64,000 nt of DNA from Aeromonas rivipollensis (lineage in GTDB: Bacteria > Pseudomonadota > Gammaproteobacteria > Enterobacterales > Aeromonadaceae). Below the pieces are notes generated by a model. It had not been told where the DNA came from. It saw only the letters and a list, made by a program, of their open reading frames with translations, and did not search any database. This document shows, piece after piece, positions 17,405 to 27,400 of the stretch. The stretch covers positions 2,724,501 to 2,788,500 of the forward strand of contig NZ_CP149130.1 of assembly GCF_037811135.1 (NCBI RefSeq), read 5' to 3'. The stretch's first letter is position 1; each line of letters starts with the position of its first letter. The position numbers and the translations under genes were made by a program.

Positions 17405-20362
17405 CTAATGCGTTGAATCATATACATTATTTAAAAACATGTTGTGTTCTGCTTTGCGCCGCTTTACCAAACCTTTCTCTCCACCATTGGTAATATCAAG
17501 AAACTCTTTAGCAATTCCTTCATAATTTCTGCTAGCGATATTCTGTCGTAGTTTTGGTGCCTTACCGATAATAGGCAAAAGAAAATTTGCACCTGTATTG
17601 AAAAGCAGACTAACAAATGCATCAAACTCATTCTGGGATAAATCAATGTTTACATCTCTAGCCACCGCCCTCTCAAATTCACTTAGATCCTCACTAAATA
17701 TTTCAAGCGCTGTTGCCTCATCAAGTCCATGCACAAAACGACTAGGGATAGAAATGTCTTCGCAACGTCCCTTCTCTATCAAGTGCCCATACCCAATAGT
17801 ACAATAACCTTCAGAATCATTATAAGGAACATGCTTACCATTTTTAATTTTCACACTTTCCCAAGCTTTGATGAAAGCGATGCCTTGGGCGGAGGTTTTC
17901 CACTCTGCTGCAGGTCTACGGACAGTACTCTTTCTTTCCATGCCTTCGAAACTATTATGATACCCCTCTTTTAATATATCTATGGCATCTACAAGATCTT
18001 CGCGACGTTGATAAGGGCGAACACCTCTATTGGTCAATGGCTTTTTAAGATCACGACCAGACTGACAAGAATATATTTCAACATGTAGCATAAACACTAC
18101 CGAGCCATTGATTTTAACTAGAGGTATCCCACGTTGTAATAATTTCCCCGTATAACCTACAGACTGCCCTTGCATAACAAAATCACCAACAGATACTTTT
18201 ATGCGGTCAGGTGCCAGCTCACCATAACGCATAATAAATTCTCGGCCATCGTTGGTTCTATGCAGAATAGTTACTTCATAAGTCTCACAATAGAAATTAG
18301 CTACCTGTAGAACTTCTCCATTAGATACAGCAATAACCTCTTCAAAAGGATTCGTATAAAGGTCCCTAGCTGCATGCCTACGACCATTATTCCTTGGGTA
18401 ACTAAATGTTGCCGCATTATTTCTCTCATCTGCAGACCAACATTTATTTTCCCATTTCTTACCTATATCATTCTCTGGTTTTACTTTTAGCGGAAAGATT
18501 ATAGGTTTCGTGTTAGTACTGTTACGAAGCACTGCTATTGGATAAATATGCCAGATATCCTTACCAAGATTTAACTTGACAGCACTTTGCATCCACTCAA
18601 GCTTATCGATGCGCTGTTTTTCGTGATCTACCAATTTGTCAAAATCGGGTAGGTCAATTTTAGCCATCAGCTTGTCCAGCCACAGATAACTACTGGCCGA
18701 GGATTTTTCATACCACTCGCTGGGGTGCTTGACGATTAGCTTATGAAGTTGATCGGCATTACCGCTATTTTGCAGGGCAGCCTGGATCTCTTCACTGCTG
18801 AGCTCACCATTGCCATCGGTATCAAAACTATTTACCAGATTGGTAAAAAATGCAGACGGTGCATCGGGATCCAGATAGCCGTCAGAGCCTGAACCATCGA
18901 CCTTTTTAAAACCTATCTTCAGCCAGTCATGTTGGCTCAAAAGCTCCACTTGCTCTTTCTTGACATATTTTCCTGACGAGACGCTGACCCACTCCTGCTT
19001 GGCAGCGTCTTTTTCCAGCTTGGGTGATTCAACCAGCTCTTCCAGACTCTTGTCACCGGTCGCAACCCAGAGATCTTTACCGTCCTGCGTTTTCTTCTCA
19101 TGCAAGACGAGTTCGGCCGGCACCTTGGCATAGCTGGCACCGCCTTTTGTATTAGCTTTGTTGGCTAATACATCGTCCAGTCTGGGATCCTGGGTGAACA
19201 CCTCAAGATGTACTTGATGCTTGCTCTTCTTGCCCCCGATGAGGGAACCCGGCGTTTCCACCAGGCCGAGGTAACCTATGGTCTCTCCCGCCGCTATGGC
19301 AACTGATGATGGCAACACATAGAGCTCACCGAGATGGGAGGGTGTACGCGCATTGACCTTGATAAATTCATCCTCAACGCACACCCAGGCCATGCCACAG
19401 CTACCGGGCGCCCCCTCCATAGTCGGCATCACATAGTTGCATCTGGCCATCTTGCGCGCCTTGTCACCAATCCAATGGAATTCCAATTGGTGCGCATCAT
19501 ACTGCAACTTGGTGCCCGCAGGCAGAGATACACTTCTGTCTCCCGCCATCAGACGACCTGTAGGTCCATTAAGAACAGGGTCCGCACGGCCAACCATATT
19601 AGTCAGCAGTTCCGCCTCTATCTGATCGAATAGCCAGGTAGGCAGGTTGGGTTTAATCACCTCGACAGCGTCCTGGCTATTGGCAATCCAGACTGCACTT
19701 CCTTCACTGACCAATACTCCCGCCTTCTCCGCCTCTTTTATCTGGGCACTGGAAAGCGGGCTCTTGATGATCACCTTGATGAAGTCATACACCTTGCCCC
19801 CGACATTCCCCTTTTGGGATGGCACACTGCTGTCCATTTCCAGTTCGGTATCCTTGGGCAGGGTGAAACGAGGCAAGGCGGCATCGGCACGCTGCTGATC
19901 GGCATCGGGATTGGCGTGAGGAACGGAATTGCGTGCATTCCAGCCCTTTTTCAGTACCAGTTTCTCGGCGGTTTGGTACTGATCCCAAGGCAGCAGATGC
20001 ATATAGAGCGAATAGAAGGTGAACTCATTTTTCGCCTTCGTCTCGGGGTTTATTTCGCAATACTCATGTTCGACCAAACAGAAGCAGTTGGAATAGCGTA
20101 AGGATTCCTCTTGATACGCGGAGGTCAGGTAATCCTTCATCATCCGGAATGCCACCACCTTACCATCGGCCATGGCTCTGACGGGGTATTTATCCTTGCA
20201 CCAGGGGGCACTCTGGTCGCTGATATGAATTCCGCCGTGCCATTTGTTGTGATTACCAAGGAGGTAATGGCCCGACTTTTCGCCATTGATGAGTGCCGTC
20301 AGCGCCTTGACGTCCTTGAATTCTTCCCCTTTGGCCGTGAGGATGGGAAATGCAAACTTCAT
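17405..20362 (-). CDS. tseP: TseP-like T6SS effector: M23-type modules, EF-hand, C-terminal GH24 lysozyme
   Basis: A 985-residue effector following vgrG by 9 bases. An M23-like zinc module is split across the N-terminal half: H42-G-G-I-H46, YMH122L and VH385LE, with His where M23 proteins usually have Asp. An EF-hand loop spans 514-525 (DTDGNGELSSEE). A second M23-like module has H663-x3-D667 and LH760VE, but Glu714 and Met758 replace two catalytic-site histidines, so it looks inactive. The GH24 lysozyme module has E835, D849 and T855 in CTIGYGH. It should cleave peptide/amide and glycan bonds of target murein. From about 18,650 downward the DNA becomes AT-rich. The architecture fits TseP as I recall it (amidase plus lysozyme). 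Confidence 0.8.
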   Translation of the reverse strand: MKFAFPILTAKGEEFKDVKALTALINGEKSGHYLLGNHNKWHGGIHISDQSAPWCKDKYPVRAMADGKVVAFRMMKDYLTSAYQEESLRYSNCFCLVEHEYCEINPETKAKNEFTFYSLYMHLLPWDQYQTAEKLVLKKGWNARNSVPHANPDADQQRADAALPRFTLPKDTELEMDSSVPSQKGNVGGKVYDFIKVIIKSPLSSAQIKEAEKAGVLVSEGSAVWIANSQDAVEVIKPNLPTWLFDQIEAELLTNMVGRADPVLNGPTGRLMAGDRSVSLPAGTKLQYDAHQLEFHWIGDKARKMARCNYVMPTMEGAPGSCGMAWVCVEDEFIKVNARTPSHLGELYVLPSSVAIAAGETIGYLGLVETPGSLIGGKKSKHQVHLEVFTQDPRLDDVLANKANTKGGASYAKVPAELVLHEKKTQDGKDLWVATGDKSLEELVESPKLEKDAAKQEWVSVSSGKYVKKEQVELLSQHDWLKIGFKKVDGSGSDGYLDPDAPSAFFTNLVNSFDTDGNGELSSEEIQAALQNSGNADQLHKLIVKHPSEWYEKSSASSYLWLDKLMAKIDLPDFDKLVDHEKQRIDKLEWMQSAVKLNLGKDIWHIYPIAVLRNSTNTKPIIFPLKVKPENDIGKKWENKCWSADERNNAATFSYPRNNGRRHAARDLYTNPFEEVIAVSNGEVLQVANFYCETYEVTILHRTNDGREFIMRYGELAPDRIKVSVGDFVMQGQSVGYTGKLLQRGIPLVKINGSVVFMLHVEIYSCQSGRDLKKPLTNRGVRPYQRREDLVDAIDILKEGYHNSFEGMERKSTVRRPAAEWKTSAQGIAFIKAWESVKIKNGKHVPYNDSEGYCTIGYGHLIEKGRCEDISIPSRFVHGLDEATALEIFSEDLSEFERAVARDVNIDLSQNEFDAFVSLLFNTGANFLLPIIGKAPKLRQNIASRNYEGIAKEFLDITNGGEKGLVKRRKAEHNMFLNNVYDSTH

Positions 20363-20371
20363 GCTTTCTCC

Positions 20372-22402
20372 TTATTCAGAAAAGAGGTAGAACGCCGCTG
20401 GCTTCTGCTCCTTGAGCAGTGCCTCCATCGTCTTCTCGGTGGGGATGGCCTTGATGATCTCAACCAGCTCGGGGGCCTTGACCACTTCTACCCCCTTGGG
20501 TACAACGGGAGCCTTGCCAGCCCAGCCGGATCCTGACCCTGCGCTGCCGCCGGCATTGAGCTTGATGGCGGGGCCCACCAGCTTGATGCCGCTCGGATCC
20601 ACTTTTACAAAGCTGCCGCCGCCCTTGAGGGTGATCTCGGAACCTGCCTCCAGCACCAGCTTGTCGCCCACCTTGATATGCACTTCCTCCCCGGCCTCCA
20701 CCAGCAATGACTGGCCAAGCTTCTGATGTATGCTGGCATCCACGGTGAGGGAGTAGTCCGCCTTTATCTGGTCCCGCTTCTCCCCCTCCACCGTCAGGTG
20801 GTCGTTGGCCTTGATGCGGGTCACCCGCTCGTTGTCGATAACCCGATGCTCGTCGTGCTTGATATGCCAGGCGGCGTCGTTTTCGATGAGCAGGTTCAGG
20901 TCTTTCTGACCGTGGATATAAATCTCTTCCTGCCCCGCCTGGTCTTCGAAGCGCAGCTCGTTGAAGCCCTCCCCCTGGTGGGTTTCGGTGCGCAGCACTG
21001 TTCGGGTCTTGTTGGCCGGCAACTCGTAGGGGGGCCGGTTGGTAGCGTGGAAGGTGCGACCCGTCACTATGGGCTGGTCCGGGTCCCCTTCGAGGAAACT
21101 CACTATGACCTCGTGGCCGATGCGCGGGATGGCCATGATGCCGTACTGGCCACCCGCCCAGCCCTGGCTCACCCGTACCCAGCAGGAGCTCATGTCGTTG
21201 GAGCTGCCGTAGCGGTCCCAGGGGAACTGCAGCTTCACCCGGCCGTGCTCGTCGCAGTAAATCTCCTCCCCCTCCGGCCCCACTACGATGGCGATTTGCG
21301 GGCCATCCACCATGGGCCTGGCCGGCATCAGCGCTCGCCAGGTAGTGCTCGCCTTCACCACCCCAAACTCGTTGTGGTAGACGGTGGGGCCGCTCCCCCC
21401 CTCCTCTTCCAGCGCCTGGGGCTGCAAGCCGGTGTGGCTGATACGCACCACTTGCCAGTCGGTGTTGAGCGCCCCGTTAGGGTGCTCGCTGAGGGTAAAA
21501 GTCTGGCCCGGCAGCAGGGCCGCGCTGTTGGACTTGCCACTGCCGGTGACAGCGTCATTGCGCAGGGCATCCAGCCGGTGCTGGGCAAAGGCCTTGCCGC
21601 TCGGGTCCAGCTTGTAGCGGCCCGGGTAGTCGAAGTGCTGGTAGGTATCGCGCTGGTGCGCAAGCTCTGCCCCCAGCTTCTTGTGGGAGAGCCCATAGGC
21701 CGGGGTCTTGAAGCTGTAGTCTTTGAGCTCCACATCCGAGGGGCGCACCGCCTCCCGGTAGTGGAACTGGCGCACATAGTGGCCCTGTTCCAGGGAGCGG
21801 TTGCCGAGGTTGAAGAAGAGCGCGGGGCCGGCGGTCAGGGCCGCCGCGTCGTCGGCAAAGACGATGCGATGCTTGCCCTGCTCGAACTCAAAGAAGTAGA
21901 AGAGCCCCTCTTCGGCAGCGAGGCGATTGACGAAGTCGAGGTCGGTCTCCCGGTACTGGACGCAGTATTCCCGCTTGGCGTGCTCATTCTTGAGCGCAAA
22001 GGCGTAGTCGGTGATGCCGTGCTCTTGCAGCAGGATGCTGAGGATTTCGTCGGGCTTCTGCGCCTGGAAGATGCGGGAATTCTGGCGAAGCGACAACCGC
22101 CATAGCGCCGGTTTAACGTCAAGGGTGTAGCGGGTACGGCGAAAACCGCTGTCCCCCTGTGCCATGTCGCTCACCACCCCACACACCCGCCGTTGCAGCT
22201 CGCCGTTGTACCAAACCAAGAGCTCACAGGGCTGGTCCAGCGCGGCGCCGAAATCCACATCGGGCTCGGGGCTTGCCAGCTCAAGGCGCAGGTTGAACGG
22301 TCGGTTCAACCCCTCTTCCAGGGCAAACTCCGCCACCACAAAGGTGCTCTCGGGCAGGGCCCCCACCTTGACGGTAAATTGTAATCCTGTGCTGTCTGCC
22401 AT
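20372..22402 (-). CDS. vgrG: VgrG spike protein (paralogue 1), carrier for the lysozyme effector
   Basis: A 676-residue VgrG with gp27-like ([17 protein letters not shown]), gp5 OB-fold and the DUF2345 beta-helix ending near residue 620. The C-terminal ~50 residues ([18 protein letters not shown]…) are unique to this copy and probably dock the effector encoded next. The start is MADSTGLQF at 22402, behind AAGGAG. Over ~640 residues it is nearly identical to the VgrG encoded at 47382-50378. It forms the trimeric tip on the Hcp tube, capped by the PAAR protein encoded just upstream. Confidence 0.93.
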   Translation of the reverse strand: MADSTGLQFTVKVGALPESTFVVAEFALEEGLNRPFNLRLELASPEPDVDFGAALDQPCELLVWYNGELQRRVCGVVSDMAQGDSGFRRTRYTLDVKPALWRLSLRQNSRIFQAQKPDEILSILLQEHGITDYAFALKNEHAKREYCVQYRETDLDFVNRLAAEEGLFYFFEFEQGKHRIVFADDAAALTAGPALFFNLGNRSLEQGHYVRQFHYREAVRPSDVELKDYSFKTPAYGLSHKKLGAELAHQRDTYQHFDYPGRYKLDPSGKAFAQHRLDALRNDAVTGSGKSNSAALLPGQTFTLSEHPNGALNTDWQVVRISHTGLQPQALEEEGGSGPTVYHNEFGVVKASTTWRALMPARPMVDGPQIAIVVGPEGEEIYCDEHGRVKLQFPWDRYGSSNDMSSCWVRVSQGWAGGQYGIMAIPRIGHEVIVSFLEGDPDQPIVTGRTFHATNRPPYELPANKTRTVLRTETHQGEGFNELRFEDQAGQEEIYIHGQKDLNLLIENDAAWHIKHDEHRVIDNERVTRIKANDHLTVEGEKRDQIKADYSLTVDASIHQKLGQSLLVEAGEEVHIKVGDKLVLEAGSEITLKGGGSFVKVDPSGIKLVGPAIKLNAGGSAGSGSGWAGKAPVVPKGVEVVKAPELVEIIKAIPTEKTMEALLKEQKPAAFYLFSE
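20489..22402 (-). repeat. Long dispersed repeat, vgrG body copy 1
   Basis: About 1.9 kb of the vgrG gene is near-identical to 48428-50378, in the same orientation 28 kb apart. Identity starts at the start codon and fades at the APV-PKGV segment where the cargo parts begin. It is a substrate for gene conversion or for deletion of the whole T6SS cluster. Confidence 0.85.
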
Positions 22403-22412
22403 CAGTGACTCC

Positions 22413-22700
22413 TTATCCTGCCTGTCCGCTGCCAGAACCAATGACAACGCCGCCGCAGCCGATGGCGGTGCCGGTCACGGCGATGGGCTTGCCATTGACC
22501 AGTACCGAGCCGACCCCCCCCGAGATGCTGCGCGGATGAGGGGGATTGTTGGGTTTGTCGTGGGGGGCCAGCGGATCCCCCTGCCGGGCCACCGGCTTGC
22601 CATCGAGGAACACATCAGGGCTGGCGGCAATCACCGGGGAGGGGTGAAATCCCTCGTGGTCGGTGCCTATGTCACCGAGCAATGCAATGGAAGGGCACAT
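22413..22700 (-). CDS. PAAR-domain spike tip protein
   Basis: A 95-residue PAAR protein starting [18 protein letters not shown] behind a CGGAGAA ribosome site. The internal repeats ([30 protein letters not shown]) and scattered His/Cys zinc ligands are typical. It sharpens the VgrG tip. The open frame extends 53 codons upstream, but that part is leader and promoter sequence. It is the first gene of the PAAR-vgrG-effector-immunity unit. Confidence 0.9.
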   Translation of the reverse strand: MCPSIALLGDIGTDHEGFHPSPVIAASPDVFLDGKPVARQGDPLAPHDKPNNPPHPRSISGGVGSVLVNGKPIAVTGTAIGCGGVVIGSGSGQAG

Positions 22701-22794
22701 CTGGATTCTCCGTGTGGGCAAGGGCGCGCCACTGATGACGGCCCTGCCATGGCTCCTGCCACCCGGGTGGGCAGGAGGCGTAAATGCACATTGG

Positions 22795-22821
22795 GCTGGC
22801 TGTCCAGCAGCCTCCATGCCA
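22795..22821 (-). promoter_or_regulatory. Sigma-54 (-24/-12) promoter of the PAAR-vgrG-effector unit
   Basis: On the - strand TGGCAT-N5-CTGCT (22821-22806) keeps the invariant GG-N10-GC spacing of sigma-54 promoters. It predicts a start near 22795, about 95 bases before the PAAR ATG. The same TGGCAT-N5-CTGCT string precedes hcp. VasH, the matching activator, is encoded at 30038-31576. A perfect GGTCA-CTC-TGACC dyad lies upstream at 22868-22880. Confidence 0.75.
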
Positions 22822-22994
22822 ACGCAAATGACGCGAAAATGTTGTTTTATATCAGTCAATTACAACCGGTCACTCTGACCATGACGCAGCGCACTGCAAT
22901 GGATGGCACAAGACTGCGTGAAAAGATGGCAAAACATTGCCCACATAGAGAATTTCTCTATTCCTTGCGCAACGTATTGCTCGGGGCAGCATGA

Positions 22995-24425
22995 TCACCC
23001 ACCAACATTGCCTTGCTGCAACTGATAGAGGCGGATATTGAGCGCCTTCAGATCGTTCTCCAGCCCCTTCAGATCCGCCGCCGTGATGGGCTCCTGGGCT
23101 GCCCTTCTCGCCTCCAGCTCATCAAGGCGCAGGCTGAACGGAATGTTCTGCATCAGGTTCTTCTGCACCTCGTAGAGCTGGGACTTGAGATAGGAGATGG
23201 TCACCGTCTTGCGCTGGCGCTCCAGCTCCAGCAGTTGATCCAGCAGGGCATCCACCCCGGCGCGGGCATCCAGATAGGTCGGCACGCCGAGGGCGTCGCC
23301 CTGCTGGCCGGCCAGCGCACTCTGCCACTGCTTGTCGAGCGCCTTGACTGCCAGCGAGTCGGGGTAAAGCATCTGCAGCGAGGCACGCAGTCCCTCGCCG
23401 TAGCGATACCAATAGAGCGGTGAGGTCTGCTCCAGCCGGGCAAGCTGGCTCTGATAACGGGCCACCAGATCGCTCTCCATCCCTTGCAGGGCCTGCTCCC
23501 CCAGCACGATGCGCGCCTGGCGGATATCGTCATAGCTGAGGGCCCTGGGCAACTCGGCGGCTGGCTGCTGCAAGCGCTGGGCGACCACCATCTTCTCCTG
23601 CTGCTGCTGCTGCCAACCCAGCCAGCCCATCACCGGCAGGGCGCAGCTGAGCAGGCCGCAGCCAAACCAGAACCAGGCCGGACGCTGTTTGCGATGCTGC
23701 TCAATCTTGAGCACTGTCGGTTTGACCTGCCCCTTCTCCCGGCCCACCAGTATGCTGCCCTGGGGCAAGTGCCCGGTCGCCACCCCGGCAGAAGCGCCGT
23801 GGTCGCTCTCCATATCGGACTTGAAGAAGACCATGGGCGGGATCTGCAGCTCATCCTTGAGGCCGGGCTCATCGGAGACGATGACGATCTCGGTCTCGTC
23901 AAAGAGGTGGGTATAGCCTTCGATGAAATGCACCAGGTTCTCGACCCGGGGAATGCGGCTCAAGCCCGCGTTGTGCAGCTTCTCGCTGATGAGCTGCAAC
24001 GCCCGCTCGCAGCGGTAGACCAGCCGCTTGTCCTCGTGACTGATCTGGTACTGGCGAATGACGTCGCTGATGCGGGCGATGAACCAATCCAGCATCTCGA
24101 TGCGGGCCCGCTCCTGATGGACCGGTGGCCAGAAGCTATCCCACTGGGTGACGATGAGGTTGGCGAGAAACTCGCACCCCTCGGTAAAGCCGCTCAGACC
24201 CTGCAGGCGTGAGCGTGCCAGGGTGAAATAGATGGCGGTCTGCAGATCCACCCCGTGCTTTTCGAAGATCTGGCTCGCGAGCTGATGGATCCTGAGCCAG
24301 TCCACCTCGGGGCGGGAGGCGTGGCTGAGCTTGTTGATCTCCGCTCGCAGCGCCTCGTATTCCGGCAACATTCTGGGGTCGCGCCCCACCTTCAGCGCCT
24401 GCTGGCCTTGCTGGTCATGTGTCAT
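22995..24425 (-). CDS. vasL: VasL, TssA-related T6SS protein with membrane helix
   Basis: A 476-residue protein with an N-terminal ImpA_N-type domain (to about residue 130) and one membrane helix around residues 238-260 (WFWFGCGLLSCALPVMGWLGW), followed by a Q-rich helical C-terminal part. It ends the T6SS structural cluster after tssM. VasL-like proteins sit at this place in Vibrio/Aeromonas clusters, and TssA-related membrane forms are thought to act in sheath assembly or anchoring. The start MTHDQQGQQAL is behind GGAAG. Confidence 0.85.
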   Translation of the reverse strand: MTHDQQGQQALKVGRDPRMLPEYEALRAEINKLSHASRPEVDWLRIHQLASQIFEKHGVDLQTAIYFTLARSRLQGLSGFTEGCEFLANLIVTQWDSFWPPVHQERARIEMLDWFIARISDVIRQYQISHEDKRLVYRCERALQLISEKLHNAGLSRIPRVENLVHFIEGYTHLFDETEIVIVSDEPGLKDELQIPPMVFFKSDMESDHGASAGVATGHLPQGSILVGREKGQVKPTVLKIEQHRKQRPAWFWFGCGLLSCALPVMGWLGWQQQQQEKMVVAQRLQQPAAELPRALSYDDIRQARIVLGEQALQGMESDLVARYQSQLARLEQTSPLYWYRYGEGLRASLQMLYPDSLAVKALDKQWQSALAGQQGDALGVPTYLDARAGVDALLDQLLELERQRKTVTISYLKSQLYEVQKNLMQNIPFSLRLDELEARRAAQEPITAADLKGLENDLKALNIRLYQLQQGNVGG

Positions 24426-24469
24426 ATCGGCTTCCAAAACAGGGGGGGCACTGCCTGCCCCCCGCGCTA

Positions 24470-27400
24470 TCAATAGAGGGATTCAGGCAATCTGAACTGG
24501 CTGAACAGGCCGCCGGCGAAGGGGTTCTGCGCGCTGTCGGTATAGACGCGATAGGTCATGGCCCCCTGATCCACCGGGAAGCGCACATCGAAGGTGGCCT
24601 CGTTGACCTGGGTCAGCTCCCCCTTGTCCATCAGGCGGAACATGGCCCAGGGGCCGACGAAGCCTTCGCTGCGCGGCGAGCGCTCGCGGGCGGCCGGCAC
24701 CAGGGTGATCTTGCTCTCGGCCCCGTCGCGCATGGTGTTGGGCCACACCAGCGGGATCTTGGTGCGACGACCATGGGCATACTCCAGCAACTGGCCATCC
24801 AGGTTCAGCACGCTGCGCCGCTTGTTGGCGGTGAGCTCGATGGGCTCGAGGGCAAATTGCACCTCCAGGTTACCCTGCTGGCTGAAGAAGATCTGGCGGA
24901 TGCGGGCGGCTCTATCCAGCTGTTTCACCAGTTCGGCCTGGATGGGCGAGCTCAGCTCCCCCTCCATCAGACCGCTCTCCACCATGGGCTTGAGATTGAC
25001 CTGGTAGAAGCTGTCCAGGGTCCCGCCCGGCGCGAAGAAGCGCTCCATCTCGGAGAGGGGCACATCCTTGGCGGAGCCGGGTTCGAAGGGATAACGCCCC
25101 GCCAGCTGGCTGTTGAACGGGGCCAGCACCTTGTCCTGCCACTCCTGATTGAGGGAGGACATGGCGAGATCGATGACCAGCCGAGAGCTCTGATCGGAGA
25201 GCTGCCCCACCCAGCGATCCAGCGGAGCCGGCAGGCCACGGGCATACTGCTGCAAGGCAAAGACGGGGTCGGCGTACTTGTTGGTCAGGCGCAGCTGCAC
25301 CGCCTTCAGGGCCGACTGGCCCGGCTCGGTGGCGTTGACGATGAGCTCCAGATAGTGCTGCAACTCCACCAGCTTCTGGTTCACCTCCTGGATGAGCGGG
25401 CCCTGCTCGCCCCGGCCAGCCAGCGCCGCGTTGGTGGCCATGAAGGGGCGACCGATGCGGGCCGTGATGGCCTGGGCCGGATCCCCTTCCACGTCGGAGA
25501 TCTTGCGAATGCGGGTGTTGTCATCGAGGGCCGCCAGCACCCGCTGGAACGGCTGATCGTTGCCGGTGATGGCGGAGAGCACGTCCAGTGCCTGCTCAGG
25601 GCTCTCCAGAGTCTGCACGTCCAGATTGGTCAGCAGTTTTTGCCACTGGTTGACGTAGTCGGTGACGTAACGCTCATTGACCTGACGGGTGATCTCCTTG
25701 CGATCCGCCTCGCTCAGCTGAGTCAGCTTGCGCTGACCCAGCACCCAGGCATCCATGGCGGTGAGATCGATCAGCGTCTTGTCCTGCTTCTGGAAGAAAT
25801 CGCTGAAACCGGGCCAGGTCAGCAGACGGGGCACCTGGCCGGCGCTGTCGCTGCGCAGGGCAAAGACGGTGTCGAAGGTGGGTCCCACCTCGTCGCGCAC
25901 GTAGAGATCCGGCGGCAACACATCATTCGCCTTCACCACCAGGTTCTGGTAGACCCGCTGATACATGGGCAGCTTGCCAAGCTCGCGCTGGGCGCCATAG
26001 ATGGGCTCCTTGAAGGGTACGAAGGCGGTGATGGCCCCCTGATCCCGGGCGGCACGGGCGCCGTGCCAGTCGGTGTGATCGAGGGCGTAATCCAGATGCG
26101 CCATCAGCTGCTCCTGCACCGCCCCCTGCCCCGGGAAGGCCTTCTGCCAGCGGCTCGCCATGTATTGTGCCACCAGCTCCTTGTTGCGGCCGGAGGCGTC
26201 ATCGAGCATCCGCATCACCCGCAGTATGGCGAGTTTCTCCTCGCTGCCAGCCGGTGCCTGCTCAAGATCCGCCAGCAGCCCCTGCATCTGGGCCGGCAGG
26301 AAGCGCAGGTTCAGCAGTTGCAGATAGGAGCCTTCCACATAGGGGCCAATCTCGTCCCCCTGATAGAGGCCAAGGTCGGCCACCAGCGGGGTACGATCGC
26401 GGTAGTTGCCAAAGGAGAGGGTCGCCTCGCGAATGAGATTGAGGCGCGGCAGCTGGCTCACCCCGAAGGCATGGGCGTCCGCCACCTCGTTGGTCTCCAT
26501 GAAGGCCTGGGCCTTGGTCAGCACGTTGCGACCCGCCTCCTCGTTGACCCGGTAGAAGTAGTGCCAGCCACCGATGAGGGCTGCCGAGAACAACGACAGA
26601 CAACTCAGACCGATGGCCATGCGGCGACGGCGATAGAGGGTGTGCAGCCGGTTCTCCCCGGCCAGATGGGCCTCGGGGAAGATGATGGTGGAGAAGAGCT
26701 GGCGCACGAAATAGGTGTTGGACTCCCCGCGCAGGGCGGAGTGAATGGGCTCCGGCAGGTTGTAGCGGCGGGAGGCGGCCTGGGCGAACGCATCGAACGG
26801 CACCCCCTGCTGATAGACGGAGCTGATGTAGACACCGCGCACCAGCAGCGGCTTGCTCTCCTCTATGGCCAGGGTCTCGTCGAGCAGGCTGGTGACATAA
26901 TCCTTCAGCCCCGCCAGCTGGCGCACGAAGGAGAAGAGGGCATTGCGCTGGGCGGCATCGAGCCGGGCCAGCATCAACTCCGGCAGGTTCTGGTTGAGGT
27001 TGTCCACCCACTGATCCCAGAACAGGGCCAGATCCTGCTGCCAGGATTGACCGCCACCGGGTTGGAAGGTCACCCCCAGCACGGCGTCACGGGCCTCCTT
27101 GTCGAGCTGCTCATACACCACATCGAAGCCGCGCAGCAGGTCGAGCTTGGTGAAGGTGACATAGAGCGGCAACCGGGTGTTCATGGTGGCCGACACCTCC
27201 TGCAGGCGCGCCCGCATCAGCTGGGCGTAGGCCTTGCGCTCGGCCACGCTGGCGTGGGAGAGCCAGGCCAGATCCACTGTCAGTACCAGGCCGTTGAGGG
27301 GCTGACGACGACGATGTTCGGACAGCCAGGTCAGCAGGTGCAGCCAGAGCCGCTCGTGCTTGCGCGCCAGGGGCTCCAGCTCGGGTTCGGACTGGGACAA

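Noticed and set aside
17405..20362. Frameshift as the cause of the composition change in the effector gene
   Set aside because: The frame is continuous for 985 codons and the downstream lysozyme motifs are in frame and intact.
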